Positions 21,842 through 31,487 are shown, numbered from the stretch's first letter. The stretch: DNA of 64,000 nt from Hyphomicrobiales bacterium (GCA_016185245.1 JACPNZ010000003.1:62001-126000), one strand, 5' to 3'. Notes: generated from the letters alone by a model not told the origin. Numbers and translations are program-made.

Positions 21842-23259
21842 TGGGCAAGGTCACAGGGTTCCTCGAAATCGAGCGGCAGGAACGCAAGTACAAGCCGGCG
21901 TCGGATCGCATCCGCCATTACAACGAATTCGTCATTCCGCTGTCGGAGGAAGCGACCAAATCGCAGGCGGCGCGCTGCATGAATTGCGGCATTCCCTACT
22001 GCCACACCGGCTGCCCGGTGAACAACCAGATCCCCGACTGGAACGACCTGGTCTATCTCGGCAACTGGGAGGAAGCCTCGCGCAACCTGCATTCGACCAA
22101 CAATTTTCCGGAATTCACCGGCAGGGTCTGCCCGGCCCCTTGCGAAGCCTCCTGCACCCTCAACATCGACGACAATCCGGTCACCATCAAAACCATCGAA
22201 TGCGCCATCGTCGACCGGGCCTGGGAGATGGGCTGGCTGAAGCCTGAATCCTATGGCGACAAGACCGGCAAGAAAGTCGCGGTCATCGGCTCCGGCCCTT
22301 CGGGGCTAGCCGCTGCCCAGCAACTGGCCCGCGCCGGCCATTCGGTGCATGTCTTCGAGAAGAACCGCAAGGCCGGTGGGTTGCTGCGCTATGGCATTCC
22401 CGACTTCAAGATGGAAAAGCACCTGATCGACCGCCGCGTGGCGCAGATGGAAGCCGAAGGCGTGACCTTCCACTATGACACCCACATCGGCGTCACCCAG
22501 GATGCCAGGCAGCTGGTCGACAGCTTTGATGCGGTGCTGATGACCGGTGGCGCGGAAAAGCCCCGCGACCTGCCGATCCCGGGGCGCGATCTCGCCGGCA
22601 TTCATTTCGCCATGGATTTCCTGCCGCAGCAGAACCGCCGCGTCTCCAAGGAGGCTCCCCTCGACAACCGGCCCATTCTCGCCACGGCCAAGCACGTCGT
22701 GGTGATCGGCGGCGGCGATACCGGATCCGACTGCATCGGCACTTCCAATCGCCAGGGGGCCCTATCGGTCACCCAGCTCGAGGTCATGCCAAAGCCGCCG
22801 GAGAAGGAGAACAAGCTTTTGACCTGGCCCGACTGGCCGCTGAAGCTCCGCACCTCATCGTCGCACCAGGAAGGGGCCGAGCGCGACTTTTCCGTGCTCA
22901 CCAAGTCCTTCTCCGGCGAGAACGGCGAGGTGAAGAAGCTCCATTGCGTGCGCGTCGACGCCAGGATGCAGGAAGTTCCCGGCAGCGCCTTCGAGATCAG
23001 GGCCGATCTCGTTCTACTCGCCATGGGCTTCGTCCATCCGGTGCATGAGGGAATGCTGGCCGGTCTCGCCGTCAAGCTCGATCCTCGCGGCAATGTCGAG
23101 GCCAACGTCAAGAATTACCGCGCCAGCCTCGACAAGGTGTTCGCGGCGGGTGATATGAGGCGCGGCCAGTCGCTGGTCGTCTGGGCGATCCGCGAAGGCC
23201 GCCAGGCGGCCCGCGCCGTCGACGAATATTTGATGGGATCGAGCGACCTGCCGCGCTGA
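21841..23259 (+). CDS. gltD: Glutamate synthase (NADPH) small subunit
   Basis: A 472-residue beta subunit that takes electrons from NADPH through FAD to the large subunit. N-terminal Cys groups for two [4Fe-4S] clusters are [14 protein letters not shown] (about 44-57) and CPAPCEASC (about 98-106). The FAD Rossmann motif is [24 protein letters not shown] (about 146-169, with GxGxxG) and the NADPH motif [13 protein letters not shown] follows at about 285. The C-terminal [16 protein letters not shown] is the family FAD-ribityl site. It shares one base with gltB, so the subunits are translationally coupled. Convergent with the SGNH gene nine bases on. Confidence 0.97.
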
Positions 23260-23268
23260 TGGCGCGTC

Positions 23269-24375
23269 CTATTTCTGCACCGGCAGGGAGAAATCGTCGA
23301 CCCGGCCAGCTGGGGCCGGCGCCATCTCGCCGCTGACGAAGAGCTTTTCGGCCGCACTTCCCGGCGGCGCCATCGACTGCAACGCCACGACGCCGGCGGC
23401 CACCGGCCCGGCCCTGGCCATGCCCATGGCGGCCAGACTATCGGGCCGGAACGATGCCTCGCCACCGTCCAATGCCACCTGGCCGAACAGCGGCAGAATG
23501 ATTTCCGGCGGCGGTGGTGTGGTGACCTGCCGCGGTATCGCGGCCGTCTGCACCTTGGGCAGAACCTCGCTGGTGGCCGGGAGATCGGACTTGGGTGCCG
23601 CGCCGGCGTTGGCCTTGATCGCCGCCAGCACCAGCTGCGCTAAGCGGTTGTTGCCCTGCTTGAAGAAACTCACCCCATCGCGGCCACGCAGCTTGCGCAC
23701 TGTGCCGGTGTCATCGGGGCCCTGGTCGGTGTAGCTGCCGTCGCTCGCCAGGAAGGCCTTGCGGATATCGACGAAACGGGCGCCCTTGGCTTCCACCCGC
23801 TCTTTCTGGAGCGCCAGCACGGTTTCCATCGACTTCTCGTAATCGGGATCGGCCATGGGCGGCAGGCTCACCCAATAGACCACCGCGCCGCCTGCCGTCA
23901 GTGCATCGAGGATGCGGTCGGTCTGGGCCTTGTAGGCGGTGGCCCAATCGGCCGTGCCGAAGGCGAGCCGCAGGTCGCCGGAACGGATCTGCTGGCGGTC
24001 GTTGGCGCCGAGCAGAACCACCACCGCATCGAAGCTGTTGCCGTCGAACAGCCGCGGCAGGGTCTCGCCCCAGTCATAGACCTCGGGCCGGGCGATCCCC
24101 GATTCCTCGACATAGCGGAGCGTTACGTCATAGCCGGCGTCGCCCTCCACCAGGCGCATGAGGCCGGCGCCGAGGCCGCCGCCCAGGGCATCGCCGATCA
24201 CCAGAATGCGGAAGGCGGTCGAGACTTCGTCTGCATTGCCGGTTGAGCCATTCTGGCTGTCGGTCGCCGACAAGCCGATCAGCGGCTGGCCGGTGATCAC
24301 CTCCTGGGCGGTGGCCGGGGCCGCCGCCAGGAGGGCCGCGGCAAGACCGGCGGCGATGATCCACGGTGCCCGCAT
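23269..24375 (-). CDS. Catalytically degenerate SGNH/DUF459 family protein, secreted
   Basis: A 368-residue protein with signal peptide (cleavage near AAPATAQ, residue 24) and an SGNH fold of the DUF459 type. Block I reads VIGDALGGGLGAGL: the nucleophile Ser of GDS is Ala63 (codon GCC). Block III GAND (Asn125) is intact. Block V reads GRDGVSFFKQG where DUF459 enzymes have DGxHF, so the catalytic His is Ser236. With both Ser and His gone, ordinary esterase chemistry is unlikely; a binding or scaffold role in peptidoglycan metabolism is inferred. The C-terminal 130 residues are low complexity. It starts one base inside the end of the transglycosylase gene, so the two are coupled. Confidence 0.8.
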   Translation of the reverse strand: MRAPWIIAAGLAAALLAAAPATAQEVITGQPLIGLSATDSQNGSTGNADEVSTAFRILVIGDALGGGLGAGLMRLVEGDAGYDVTLRYVEESGIARPEVYDWGETLPRLFDGNSFDAVVVLLGANDRQQIRSGDLRLAFGTADWATAYKAQTDRILDALTAGGAVVYWVSLPPMADPDYEKSMETVLALQKERVEAKGARFVDIRKAFLASDGSYTDQGPDDTGTVRKLRGRDGVSFFKQGNNRLAQLVLAAIKANAGAAPKSDLPATSEVLPKVQTAAIPRQVTTPPPPEIILPLFGQVALDGGEASFRPDSLAAMGMARAGPVAAGVVALQSMAPPGSAAEKLFVSGEMAPAPAGRVDDFSLPVQK

Positions 24376-25574
24376 CAGGTCCCCTTCCGTACCCGCTCGA
24401 GAAGCTTGGCGGACGGGTTGCCGTCGAGCGGCAGTCCCGCCTTCTTCTGGAAGGCCAGTACTGCCTCATAGGTCCGGGCGCCGAAGCGGCCGTCGCTGCC
24501 GCCGGTCTCATAGCCCATGGCGGTGAGGCGGCGCTGCAATTCGACGCGCTGGGCGAAGGTCAGATCATAGGAAACGTCGGGCCAAGCGGCAACGATGGGT
24601 CCGCCGCCCTTGATGCGGTCGCCCAAATGGCCGACCGCGAGCGCATAGGAGTGCGACAAATTGTAGTCCATGATGGCCATGAAATTGTGGGTCACCAGGA
24701 ACTTGGGCCCGTCGATCCCCTGGGGGATCATCACGAAGGCCTGGGCATCGGGTACGGAGAACTCGCCACCCTTCACCGGCGTGACGCCGAGCTTCGCCCA
24801 GTCGGCGGCACTCCGCCACTTGGCTCGCCCGATGAGGCCGCGATTGAAGTCCTTAGAGAGAGTGACCTCCCAACCCCAGGGCTCGCCCTGGCGCCAACCG
24901 GCTTTGGCCAGATAATTGGCGGTGGAAGCCAGCGCATCCTCCCTGGAATTCCAGATGTCCTTCACCCCGTCGCCGGTCCAGTCGACGGCGAAGGCCAGAT
25001 AGGACGTCGGGATGAACTGGGTGTGGCCGAGGGCCGCCGCCCAGGAGCCGACGAAATTCTCCGGGCTCACCACGCCGCGCTGCAGGATCTTGAGGGCGGC
25101 GATGAACTGCTCGCGGCCATAGGCCTTGCGGGGGCCGGAATACATGAGGGTGGCGAGCGAGCGCATCACCTTCATCGAGCCCTTGTCCTTGCCGAAATTC
25201 GATTCGATCCCCCAGATGCCGAGGAGGATGCGCCGGTCGACGCCGTATTTGTTCTCGATCGCATCGAGCAGTTTGCCGTCGTCGACGAGCTTCTGCTTGC
25301 CGGTGTCGATGCGGGGAGCGGTCACCGCCTTTTCCAGATAGGCCGAGGTGGTCGAGGTAAACTCCGGCTGGTTGTCGGCGAGCTTCAAGACCGTCGGATC
25401 GGGATCGGTGATGCCGGCGAAGGCCCGGTCGAAGAGCTCGCGGGAAATACCCTGGCCCTTGGCGATGGGCCACAGGCTCGACTGGATGAAAGCCTCGAAC
25501 TCGGGCGAGGCCTGGGCCGGCGCGGCTCCCAGCAGGGCCGGAATCACAAGGCTAACGAGCAAACGTCTCAGCAT
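24375..25574 (-). CDS. Lytic murein transglycosylase, MltB/SLT_2 family with peptidoglycan-binding domain
   Basis: A 399-residue periplasmic enzyme that cleaves the MurNAc-GlcNAc bond with 1,6-anhydro product. Signal peptide to about residue 22 (GAAPAQA). SLT_2 domain about 25-330 with the catalytic Glu in GIWGIESNFG (Glu124) and the family segment SWAAALGHTQFIPTSYLAFAVDWTGDG (start about 186). The last 60 residues are a PG_binding_1 repeat (VELQRRLTAMGYETGGSDGRFGARTYEAVLAFQKKAG). No lipobox, so it is soluble rather than the lipoprotein MltB of E. coli. It is directly followed by the inactive SGNH-like gene (1-bp overlap), which suggests a joint role at the cell wall. Confidence 0.92.
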   Translation of the reverse strand: MLRRLLVSLVIPALLGAAPAQASPEFEAFIQSSLWPIAKGQGISRELFDRAFAGITDPDPTVLKLADNQPEFTSTTSAYLEKAVTAPRIDTGKQKLVDDGKLLDAIENKYGVDRRILLGIWGIESNFGKDKGSMKVMRSLATLMYSGPRKAYGREQFIAALKILQRGVVSPENFVGSWAAALGHTQFIPTSYLAFAVDWTGDGVKDIWNSREDALASTANYLAKAGWRQGEPWGWEVTLSKDFNRGLIGRAKWRSAADWAKLGVTPVKGGEFSVPDAQAFVMIPQGIDGPKFLVTHNFMAIMDYNLSHSYALAVGHLGDRIKGGGPIVAAWPDVSYDLTFAQRVELQRRLTAMGYETGGSDGRFGARTYEAVLAFQKKAGLPLDGNPSAKLLERVRKGT

Positions 25575-26021
25575 GAATTTCCCACGATTCGGGACACGAC
25601 GGTCCGGAACCTATCAGGGAAAAACCAAACCCGCCAATTCCGGCTGCAATCGGGCTGCGGTTCACGATGAAATTCCGCTTTTGACCCAAACCGGACGTCA
25701 CGACTTTGGCGCATTGCGGCTGGATTGCCAGGGCCGAGTCTTGCCGATGACGCCTATTTGAACCAGACTTGGCCTTAACCGGTTGATCATCGGGTGGATG
25801 AAGTTCACTTACCCCATGAGAGCTAGCCCATCTACGCTTCTCGGCGACAACTTCCGGGCATGATTTAGGCTCGAAAATATCTTGTTTTTTTAGCGCTACT
25901 GCGTTAGGCGTGAATTGACGCTTGGAGATTGCGTATGCACGCCCCCGCGGTCCAAGCCAAAGCGACCATAATCACACGGTTTGCAGACGGCTCTTAGAGC
26001 ATGGAAAACAGGAGACTAGAT
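25575..26021. other. Gene-poor stretch upstream of the small secreted protein gene
   Basis: About 450 bases, less GC-rich than the rest of the window, with no supported gene. It includes an AT-rich patch with a seven-T run near 25884 and a TTGACG at about 25915 that could be a -35 element. I see no RNA gene. Confidence 0.5.
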
Positions 26022-26372
26022 ATGAAGAAGCTCTTCATGATCGCTTTCTCAACCCTCACGGTAACTGTCTTTGCTGGGCCCGCCTTGGCAGGTGGCGAGT
26101 GGTCTCCAGGTAAGAACAAAGATGCTCTCGAAAGTTTTTATTCCGGCACCGGTAGTCCCACGCCAAGCGGTTCCGTTGCTAACCTTGGCGGCGCAATCTC
26201 CGGCGGATTCTACGGCAATACCTCCAACGCTGGCATTAGCCCGTACGCACCTGACAATGGGCACGGCGTAACACCCTCGATCTCGCCCGGCCCGCAGATA
26301 GTTGGCGGCGGCGGCCCCGGCACGGGGACTTCGCTCGGAGAAGCCATCCAAGCTGTCCATAGCCTATATTAA
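26022..26372 (+). CDS. Small secreted Gly/Ser/Pro-rich protein, unrecognised
   Basis: A 116-residue protein starting at ATG 26022 behind a strong AGGAG. Residues 1-22 (MKKLFMIAFSTLTVTVFAG then PALAG) are a typical Sec signal peptide. The mature part is Gly/Ser/Pro-rich and lacks Cys, with segments such as SGGFYGNTSNAGISPYAP and a GGGGPG tract, and appears disordered. I recognise no family. It is isolated in a region with lower GC and no neighbours for about 450 bp on either side, and its codon use includes more AT-ending codons than nearby genes, so lineage-specific or acquired origin is plausible. The signal peptide plus SD are what support it as a gene. Confidence 0.65.
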   Translation: MKKLFMIAFSTLTVTVFAGPALAGGEWSPGKNKDALESFYSGTGSPTPSGSVANLGGAISGGFYGNTSNAGISPYAPDNGHGVTPSISPGPQIVGGGGPGTGTSLGEAIQAVHSLY

Positions 26373-26914
26373 AAATACTAACCTCACGTGAGCAACGCGC
26401 GTGATGCGGTAAATTTCAACGCAACTTCTTCACGCTATTGTTGAATGGGTTGCCGCACACCAACGGCGACCAAGTCGTTACGACCTGTGGTCATAGCAAT
26501 CCTCTCCCAGATGTTTCTGAGGTCATAGTGTTGTTTCGGCTACGTCGCCGGGGTGAACCCATTCGTTCGAAAACAGTTCCCGGCCGATCGTCGCAGGCAT
26601 TCACTGGATTAGCGCGCCAGTTTACTTCGGCTGGCGGTCTTTCAGGTCTGCGTGGTCGTTCACCGCTGCTATGTCGGTTGCCGATGTCCTTGTATCAAAG
26701 CCCGCAAACGGGCTGCCCTGTCCGGAGCCGGATCGCTGCCGCGCCCGGCTGGGGTTGGCCGGACTGGCATCCGCCTAAAGAAATGCGGGAACACGAGCCG
26801 GAAACCGTGAAATCCGTCTGGCGAGGCATCTTTTAGTATAGCAATACAAACTTGGGGCACATGGTCTGCACATGACCCAAATCGGAATTTCAAACATCTC
26901 CGCCAAGCTTGCAA
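26373..26914. other. Gene-poor stretch between the secreted protein gene and galE
   Basis: About 540 bases. An open frame at 26438-26836 has no SD, no recognisable motif and an implausible composition, so it is not called. Small palindromes are present (CTCACGTGAG at about 26383; GCCCG-CAAA-CGGGC at about 26700). No RNA gene or mobile element is recognised. Confidence 0.5.
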
Positions 26915-27904
26915 TCACGCCGCGTTGCGCTGGGCGAGCTTCCTTTCCCAATCAAGAGCCGAAGCGACGATGAAGTCGAGGTCCTCGTGTTTGGGAACCC
27001 AGCCCAAAACCTCGCGCACGCGGGTCGCACCGGCGACGATGGCCGCCGGATCGCCGGCGCGCCGCCCGACCATGTTCACCTTGAAGCCCGTGCCATGGGC
27101 CTTCTCGACCGCCTTGATCACTTCGAGCACCGAATAGCCCTTGCCGTAGCCGCAGTTGAAGACGCCACTGTCGCCACCCCGGCGGAGATGGCCCAATGCA
27201 TCCATGTGGGCGGAAATGAGATCGCTCACATGGATATAGTCGCGCAGGCAGGTGCCGTCGGGCGTGTCGTAATCGGTGCCGAAGACATCCATGTGGTCGC
27301 GCTGGCCAAGGGCCGTCTGGCAGGCGACCTTGATCAAATGGGTGGCCCGCGGCGTCGACTGGCCGCTGCGCCCTTGCGGATCGGCACCCGCCACGTTGAA
27401 ATAGCGCAGCGCCACATATTGCAGGCCATGGGCCACATGGGCATCGCGCAGCATCCACTCGGTCATCAGCTTCGAGGTGCCATAGGGCGAAATGGGGGTG
27501 GGCTGCTCGTTCTCGAACACCGGCTGCACGGCCGGATTGCCGTAGACCGCGGCGGTCGAGGAAAAGATGAAGCGCGGCACCTTGGCCTTGACCGCCGCCG
27601 CCATCAGGCTGCGCGACTTGACCGTGTTGTTGAGATAGTAGCCGAGCGGATCGGAAACCGAATCGGGCACCACGATCGAGCCGGCGAAGTGGATGACCGC
27701 ATCGACCTGGTTTTCGGCGAGGATGCGGGCGAGCAACGCCTCGTCGCCGACATCGCCCTCGATCAGCTTGGCCTTGGGCGAGACCGCCCACCAATAGCCG
27801 GTCGACAGATTGTCGAGGACGATCGTCTCCTCGCCGGCATCGGTCAGGGCCAGCACCATGTGGCTGCCGATATAGCCCGCCCCGCCCGTGACCAAAACGC
27901 CCAT
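26915..27904 (-). CDS. galE: UDP-glucose 4-epimerase
   Basis: A 329-residue NAD-dependent extended SDR that interconverts UDP-glucose and UDP-galactose for envelope polysaccharides. The NAD motif GGAGYIGSH is at residues 7-15; the catalytic Ser-Tyr-Lys region is FSSTAAVYG with YGTSK; GalE-type sugar-binding text such as RYFNVAGADPQGRSGQ and the C-terminal RRAGDPAAIVA is present. Start ATG 27904 has GGGAG upstream. It is divergent from galU, with only 122 bp between the starts, and the two together supply UDP-glucose and UDP-galactose. Confidence 0.95.
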   Translation of the reverse strand: MGVLVTGGAGYIGSHMVLALTDAGEETIVLDNLSTGYWWAVSPKAKLIEGDVGDEALLARILAENQVDAVIHFAGSIVVPDSVSDPLGYYLNNTVKSRSLMAAAVKAKVPRFIFSSTAAVYGNPAVQPVFENEQPTPISPYGTSKLMTEWMLRDAHVAHGLQYVALRYFNVAGADPQGRSGQSTPRATHLIKVACQTALGQRDHMDVFGTDYDTPDGTCLRDYIHVSDLISAHMDALGHLRRGGDSGVFNCGYGKGYSVLEVIKAVEKAHGTGFKVNMVGRRAGDPAAIVAGATRVREVLGWVPKHEDLDFIVASALDWERKLAQRNAA

Positions 27905-28026
27905 CGCCGGCTCCCGCTCTTAACCTGAATGCAAAACTGTGCTGTGACTTATCTGGACCGTCGGCAAACGCAAGCCTAACCCCGCCCTGCGCCCCGCCGG
28001 CATGGTTTCGAAAAGGTTAACGCCCC

Positions 28027-28914
28027 ATGCGCCCGATCAAGAAAGCCGTGTTCCCGGTGGCCGGTCTTGGCACCAGGTTCCTGCCGGCCACCAAGGCCCT
28101 GCCCAAGGAAATGCTGACCGTGGTCGACCGCCCGGTCATCCAGCTCGCCGTCGACGAGGCGCGCGAGGCGGGGATCGAGCATTTCGTTTTCGTCACCGGC
28201 CGCAACAAAGGCGTGATCGAGGATCATTTCGACAAGCAGTTCGAGCTGGAAGCAACACTGCGCAAACGCGGCAAGTCGGCGGAACTCGACATGCTGGAGC
28301 AGGACCTCCCCGGTGCCGGCCAGGCGAGTTTCACCCGCCAGCAGGAACCATTGGGGCTCGGCCATGCGGTCTGGTGCGCCCGCGAACTGGTCGGCTCGGA
28401 ACCCTTTGCGCTGCTTCTTCCCGACATGGTGATGCATGCCCGGCCCGGCTGCCTCAAGCAGATGATCGACGTCTACAACGCCCGCGGCGGCGGCAATGTC
28501 ATCGCCGTCGAGGAAGTGGCGTGGGACCAGGTCAACCGCTATGGCGTGGTGGCGGCAAGCGACTGGAAGGGCAACGCCTTCACAATCGACGCCATGGTCG
28601 AGAAGCCGCCGCGCCAGCACGCACCCTCCAACCTGATCATCTCCGGCCGCTATATCCTGCAGCCCGAGATCTTCGCCGAGATCGCCAAACAGGAGCCAGG
28701 CACCGGCGGCGAGATTCAGATCACCGACGCGATGATAAGGCTGATGGCCCGGCAGAATTTCTGGGGCATCAAATACCAGGGCACCACCTACGACTGCGGC
28801 GACAAGATCGGCTTCCTCTCGGCCAATGTCGCCTTCGCGCTTGAACGTCCCGACCTTGGCGCAGACTTCAGGGCGGCGCTGAAACGCATCCTCGACAGCC
28901 ACGGTGGGCTTTAG
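28027..28914 (+). CDS. galU: UTP-glucose-1-phosphate uridylyltransferase
   Basis: A 295-residue nucleotidyltransferase making UDP-glucose from UTP and glucose-1-phosphate. The nucleotide motif GLGTRFLPATKALPKEML is at about 14-31, then the base- and sugar-binding LGHAVWCAR and the metal-site Asp in LLLPDMVM. The C-terminal SANVAFALERPDLG matches GalU rather than RfbA or GlmU. It faces galE across a 122-bp divergent region and ends six bases before the convergent outer-membrane protein gene. Output feeds glycolipid, exopolysaccharide and glucan synthesis. Confidence 0.96.
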   Translation: MRPIKKAVFPVAGLGTRFLPATKALPKEMLTVVDRPVIQLAVDEAREAGIEHFVFVTGRNKGVIEDHFDKQFELEATLRKRGKSAELDMLEQDLPGAGQASFTRQQEPLGLGHAVWCARELVGSEPFALLLPDMVMHARPGCLKQMIDVYNARGGGNVIAVEEVAWDQVNRYGVVAASDWKGNAFTIDAMVEKPPRQHAPSNLIISGRYILQPEIFAEIAKQEPGTGGEIQITDAMIRLMARQNFWGIKYQGTTYDCGDKIGFLSANVAFALERPDLGADFRAALKRILDSHGGL

Positions 28915-28920
28915 CGCGGT

Positions 28921-30249
28921 TTAACGGCTCAGCACGATTGCCGCGCTTACTCGCTGCTCGGTGTAATTGCGCGCCTTGGAAGCGGAATTGAGCCAGATTG
29001 CGTCATAGGTCGCGGTCCAGGCGAGCGACGGCCCGAGCTTCCACAACAGGCCAACGCTCGCGTCGTAGGTCACATCATAGCCGCCGCCGACCTGCTCGGC
29101 ATAGATGTTGAGGCCACCCAGGAGATCGAGGTTGTCGCGAAGCGCTTGGGTGGCGCTCACATCGGCGGTCCAAGTCCGGTTGGCCGACACGCTGCCGCCG
29201 ACGGCATCCTGGATTGCCGTGTCGAAGCTGAGCGCAATGCGGGTCGACTCGCTCGGCGACCAGTTGAGAAGCCCGGTCAGGCCGAATTCGCCGATGCCGG
29301 CAAGTGAGGAATCGTCGTAGTTGCGGGCGAGATAGGTAACGGCGATATCGCCCGACCAGATGGGGCCGTCGTCGACCACGAAGCCGGCACTGGCGCCATA
29401 GCCTTGCGAGGAATATTTCACCCCGGTTGCGGAATAGCTCTGGGTGTAGATGCGCGGGTCCGCCGACAGCGCCACATAGGGCTTGAGGAGCGGCGGATCG
29501 GTTAAAACCGCCCGCATCGTTACCAGGGGTTCGAGATAATCGCTGGCGGAATTGTTCTGGGTGCCGCCGCCGGCGAGTTTGACGTCGCCGAAGGCGTTGT
29601 AGCGCAGCGCCCCCCGCAGGCTCGTTTGCCAGGCGCCGAAGTCATGGACCAGCGCCAGCCCGCCGCCCACCGTCTGGTCGGCGCGGGTGCCGACCGCCGT
29701 CGCCGGAACCTGGCTATTGCCGAGGCCCGACTGGGCGAGCGTGTAGAATGCATCGGCGAGCGCATAGGTGTCGCGCCGGACGTCCAGCCGGAACTCGGTC
29801 GATGCCCGGCCGCTGCCGGTGCGCAGGTCGGGTTGGCTCGGATAATGGTAGAGATTGAAGCTCGCCGCCCCGGTCCAGGAATGGCGATCCCAGTCGCTGG
29901 CGAAGGTGAGACTCGGCTTGAGCAGGATGCCGATGCCCGCCCTCGGGTTCGTGGCCGCGCCGCCGATGTTGGTGTTGGCGATGCCGCCGATGGCCAGGGA
30001 CGGATAGAGGATGAAGGATCCGGTCCGGATGCCCAGAGGCGCATAGGGATCGGCCGGCGTTGCGGCGCGGCGGCGTGGCGGCGGCGGATCGGGGATATCG
30101 GCGATCGTCAGCCGCGGCGGCGTTACAGCGGCGGCCTGGCCGACATCGGTCGCCTTGAGATCCGGCACGTCCTGCGCATGGGCCAGCCCCGTCGCCAGCC
30201 ACAGGCCGGCCACAGCCAAGATTGCAACCGGCCGCTGCGACACCACCAC
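28921..30249 (-). CDS. Outer-membrane beta-barrel protein
   Basis: A 442-residue protein beginning with GTG 30249 (GAGGAG just upstream), with a signal peptide ending near GLAHAQ (about 26). A Pro-rich disordered linker (about 30-70, PPPPRRRAATPADPY) precedes a region of alternating amphipathic strands with many aromatic residues and Asp/Thr/Ser turns, ending with SAAIVLSR; a terminal aromatic is absent but the pattern fits an outer-membrane barrel of the BBP2-like type common in Hyphomicrobiales. Such proteins are reported next to polysaccharide loci; proximity to galU and galE suggests, without proof, a role in surface polysaccharide handling. Confidence 0.72.
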   Translation of the reverse strand: MVVSQRPVAILAVAGLWLATGLAHAQDVPDLKATDVGQAAAVTPPRLTIADIPDPPPPRRRAATPADPYAPLGIRTGSFILYPSLAIGGIANTNIGGAATNPRAGIGILLKPSLTFASDWDRHSWTGAASFNLYHYPSQPDLRTGSGRASTEFRLDVRRDTYALADAFYTLAQSGLGNSQVPATAVGTRADQTVGGGLALVHDFGAWQTSLRGALRYNAFGDVKLAGGGTQNNSASDYLEPLVTMRAVLTDPPLLKPYVALSADPRIYTQSYSATGVKYSSQGYGASAGFVVDDGPIWSGDIAVTYLARNYDDSSLAGIGEFGLTGLLNWSPSESTRIALSFDTAIQDAVGGSVSANRTWTADVSATQALRDNLDLLGGLNIYAEQVGGGYDVTYDASVGLLWKLGPSLAWTATYDAIWLNSASKARNYTEQRVSAAIVLSR

Positions 30250-30361
30250 TCCTCACACTCCCTGATCCCGCGAACCTAGCAAAAACATGGTTAATTCCGG
30301 GTTGACGAGGTGTGCCGCGAGCACCTTTCCTTTTTCGGCGAATCCGCCTAGCCTCTTTCCT

Positions 30362-31366
30362 ATGTCCTCACGAACACTGCCGAATCCGGTGCCGCTCGGC
30401 ACCCGCTGGCGGGCTTCGGCGCGCCAGGCCCTGGTCACCGAAACCCAGGGGCTCGAGCTCCTGGTCAAGGCCGTCGACGGGGTGCTGGGCGATGCCATTG
30501 CCAGCGCCGTCGAGCTCATCCGGCAAGCCCGCGGCCGGGTCATTCTCACCGGCATGGGCAAGAGCGGCCATGTCGGGCGCAAGATCGCCTCGACCTTCGC
30601 TTCCACCGGAACGCCCGCGCTGTTTGTCCATCCGGCCGAAGCCAGCCATGGCGACCTCGGCATGATCACCGCCGACGATGTGGTGCTGATGATCTCCAAT
30701 TCCGGGGAATCGCCGGAGCTGCGCGACATTCTCACCTATTCCCGGCGCTTCGCCGTGCCGCTTATCGCCATCACATCACAGCCGCAATCGAGTTTGGCCC
30801 AGGAAGCCGACATCGTCCTGCCGATCCCGCAGGCGCGCGAGGCTTGCCCCAACGGTCTGGCACCGACCACCTCGACACTGTTGCAACTGGCGCTGGGCGA
30901 TGCGCTCGCCATCGCACTCCTCGAAGACAAGGGTTTCACGGCGCGCGACTTCAAGAACTTCCACCCGGGCGGCAAGCTCGGCGCCCAGCTCCTGCACGTG
31001 CGCGATGCCATGCACAAGCGGGCCGAGCTACCGCTGGCCACGGTGGCCATGCCGATGTCGGAAGCCCTGATCGTCATGACCTCGAGGAGCTACGGCTGTC
31101 TTGGTGTGGTCGACGACGAAGGCCGGCTCATCGGTATCATCACCGACGGCGATCTCCGCCGTCACATGGAACGCAATCTGCTCGACCGCAGTGTCGGCGA
31201 CGTGATGACGGCCAATCCGAAGAGCATCGGTCCCGAGGCGCTGACCTCCGAGGCCCTGGAATTCCTCAACTCGGCCAAGATCACCAGCCTGTTCGTGGTC
31301 GACGACGAGTGCCGCCCGATCGGCCTCGTCCACATCCACGACCTCCTCCGCATCGGCGCGGCGTAA
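30362..31366 (+). CDS. kdsD: Arabinose-5-phosphate isomerase (KpsF/GutQ family)
   Basis: A 334-residue enzyme converting ribulose-5-phosphate to arabinose-5-phosphate, first step of Kdo synthesis for lipopolysaccharide. ATG 30362 is chosen because it gives the family length. Residues 45-180 are a SIS domain with TGMGKSGHVGRKIASTFASTG and the family sequence HPAEASHGDLGMI; two CBS domains follow (about 210-265 and 275-330), with DGDLRRHMER between. It lies among envelope genes (galE, galU, an OM protein). Convergent with the NfeD/SPFH pair across a palindromic repeat. Confidence 0.93.
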   Translation: MSSRTLPNPVPLGTRWRASARQALVTETQGLELLVKAVDGVLGDAIASAVELIRQARGRVILTGMGKSGHVGRKIASTFASTGTPALFVHPAEASHGDLGMITADDVVLMISNSGESPELRDILTYSRRFAVPLIAITSQPQSSLAQEADIVLPIPQAREACPNGLAPTTSTLLQLALGDALAIALLEDKGFTARDFKNFHPGGKLGAQLLHVRDAMHKRAELPLATVAMPMSEALIVMTSRSYGCLGVVDDEGRLIGIITDGDLRRHMERNLLDRSVGDVMTANPKSIGPEALTSEALEFLNSAKITSLFVVDDECRPIGLVHIHDLLRIGAA

Positions 31367-31410
31367 AGGGCATTCCGGTATGTTTCGAATTGCCTTCATC
31401 CTCGCAATCT

Positions 31411-31487
31411 CGTCATGACCGGGCTTGTCCCGGTCATCCTCTTCGGCAGCCCGCAAGAAGATGGCCGCAACGAGTGCGGCCATGACG
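31411..31487. repeat. Composite palindromic repeat (two hairpins inside an outer stem)
   Basis: ATGACCGGG (31415-31423), loop CTTGT, CCCGGTCAT (31429-31437), then ATGGCCGCA (31461-31469), loop ACGAG, TGCGGCCAT (31475-31483). An outer stem is CGTCATG (31411-31417) with CATGACG (31481-31487). The ACCGGG-CTTGT-CCCGGT hairpin is a common intergenic element in Hyphomicrobiales. It sits between convergent genes. Confidence 0.75.

Noticed and set aside
24366-25670. 434-codon + strand frame opposite the transglycosylase gene
   Set aside because: Shadow of the minus-strand gene, which has signal peptide, catalytic Glu and PG-binding domain.
26438-26836. 132-codon open frame in the gap before galE
   Set aside because: No SD, no recognisable motif, mixed composition.
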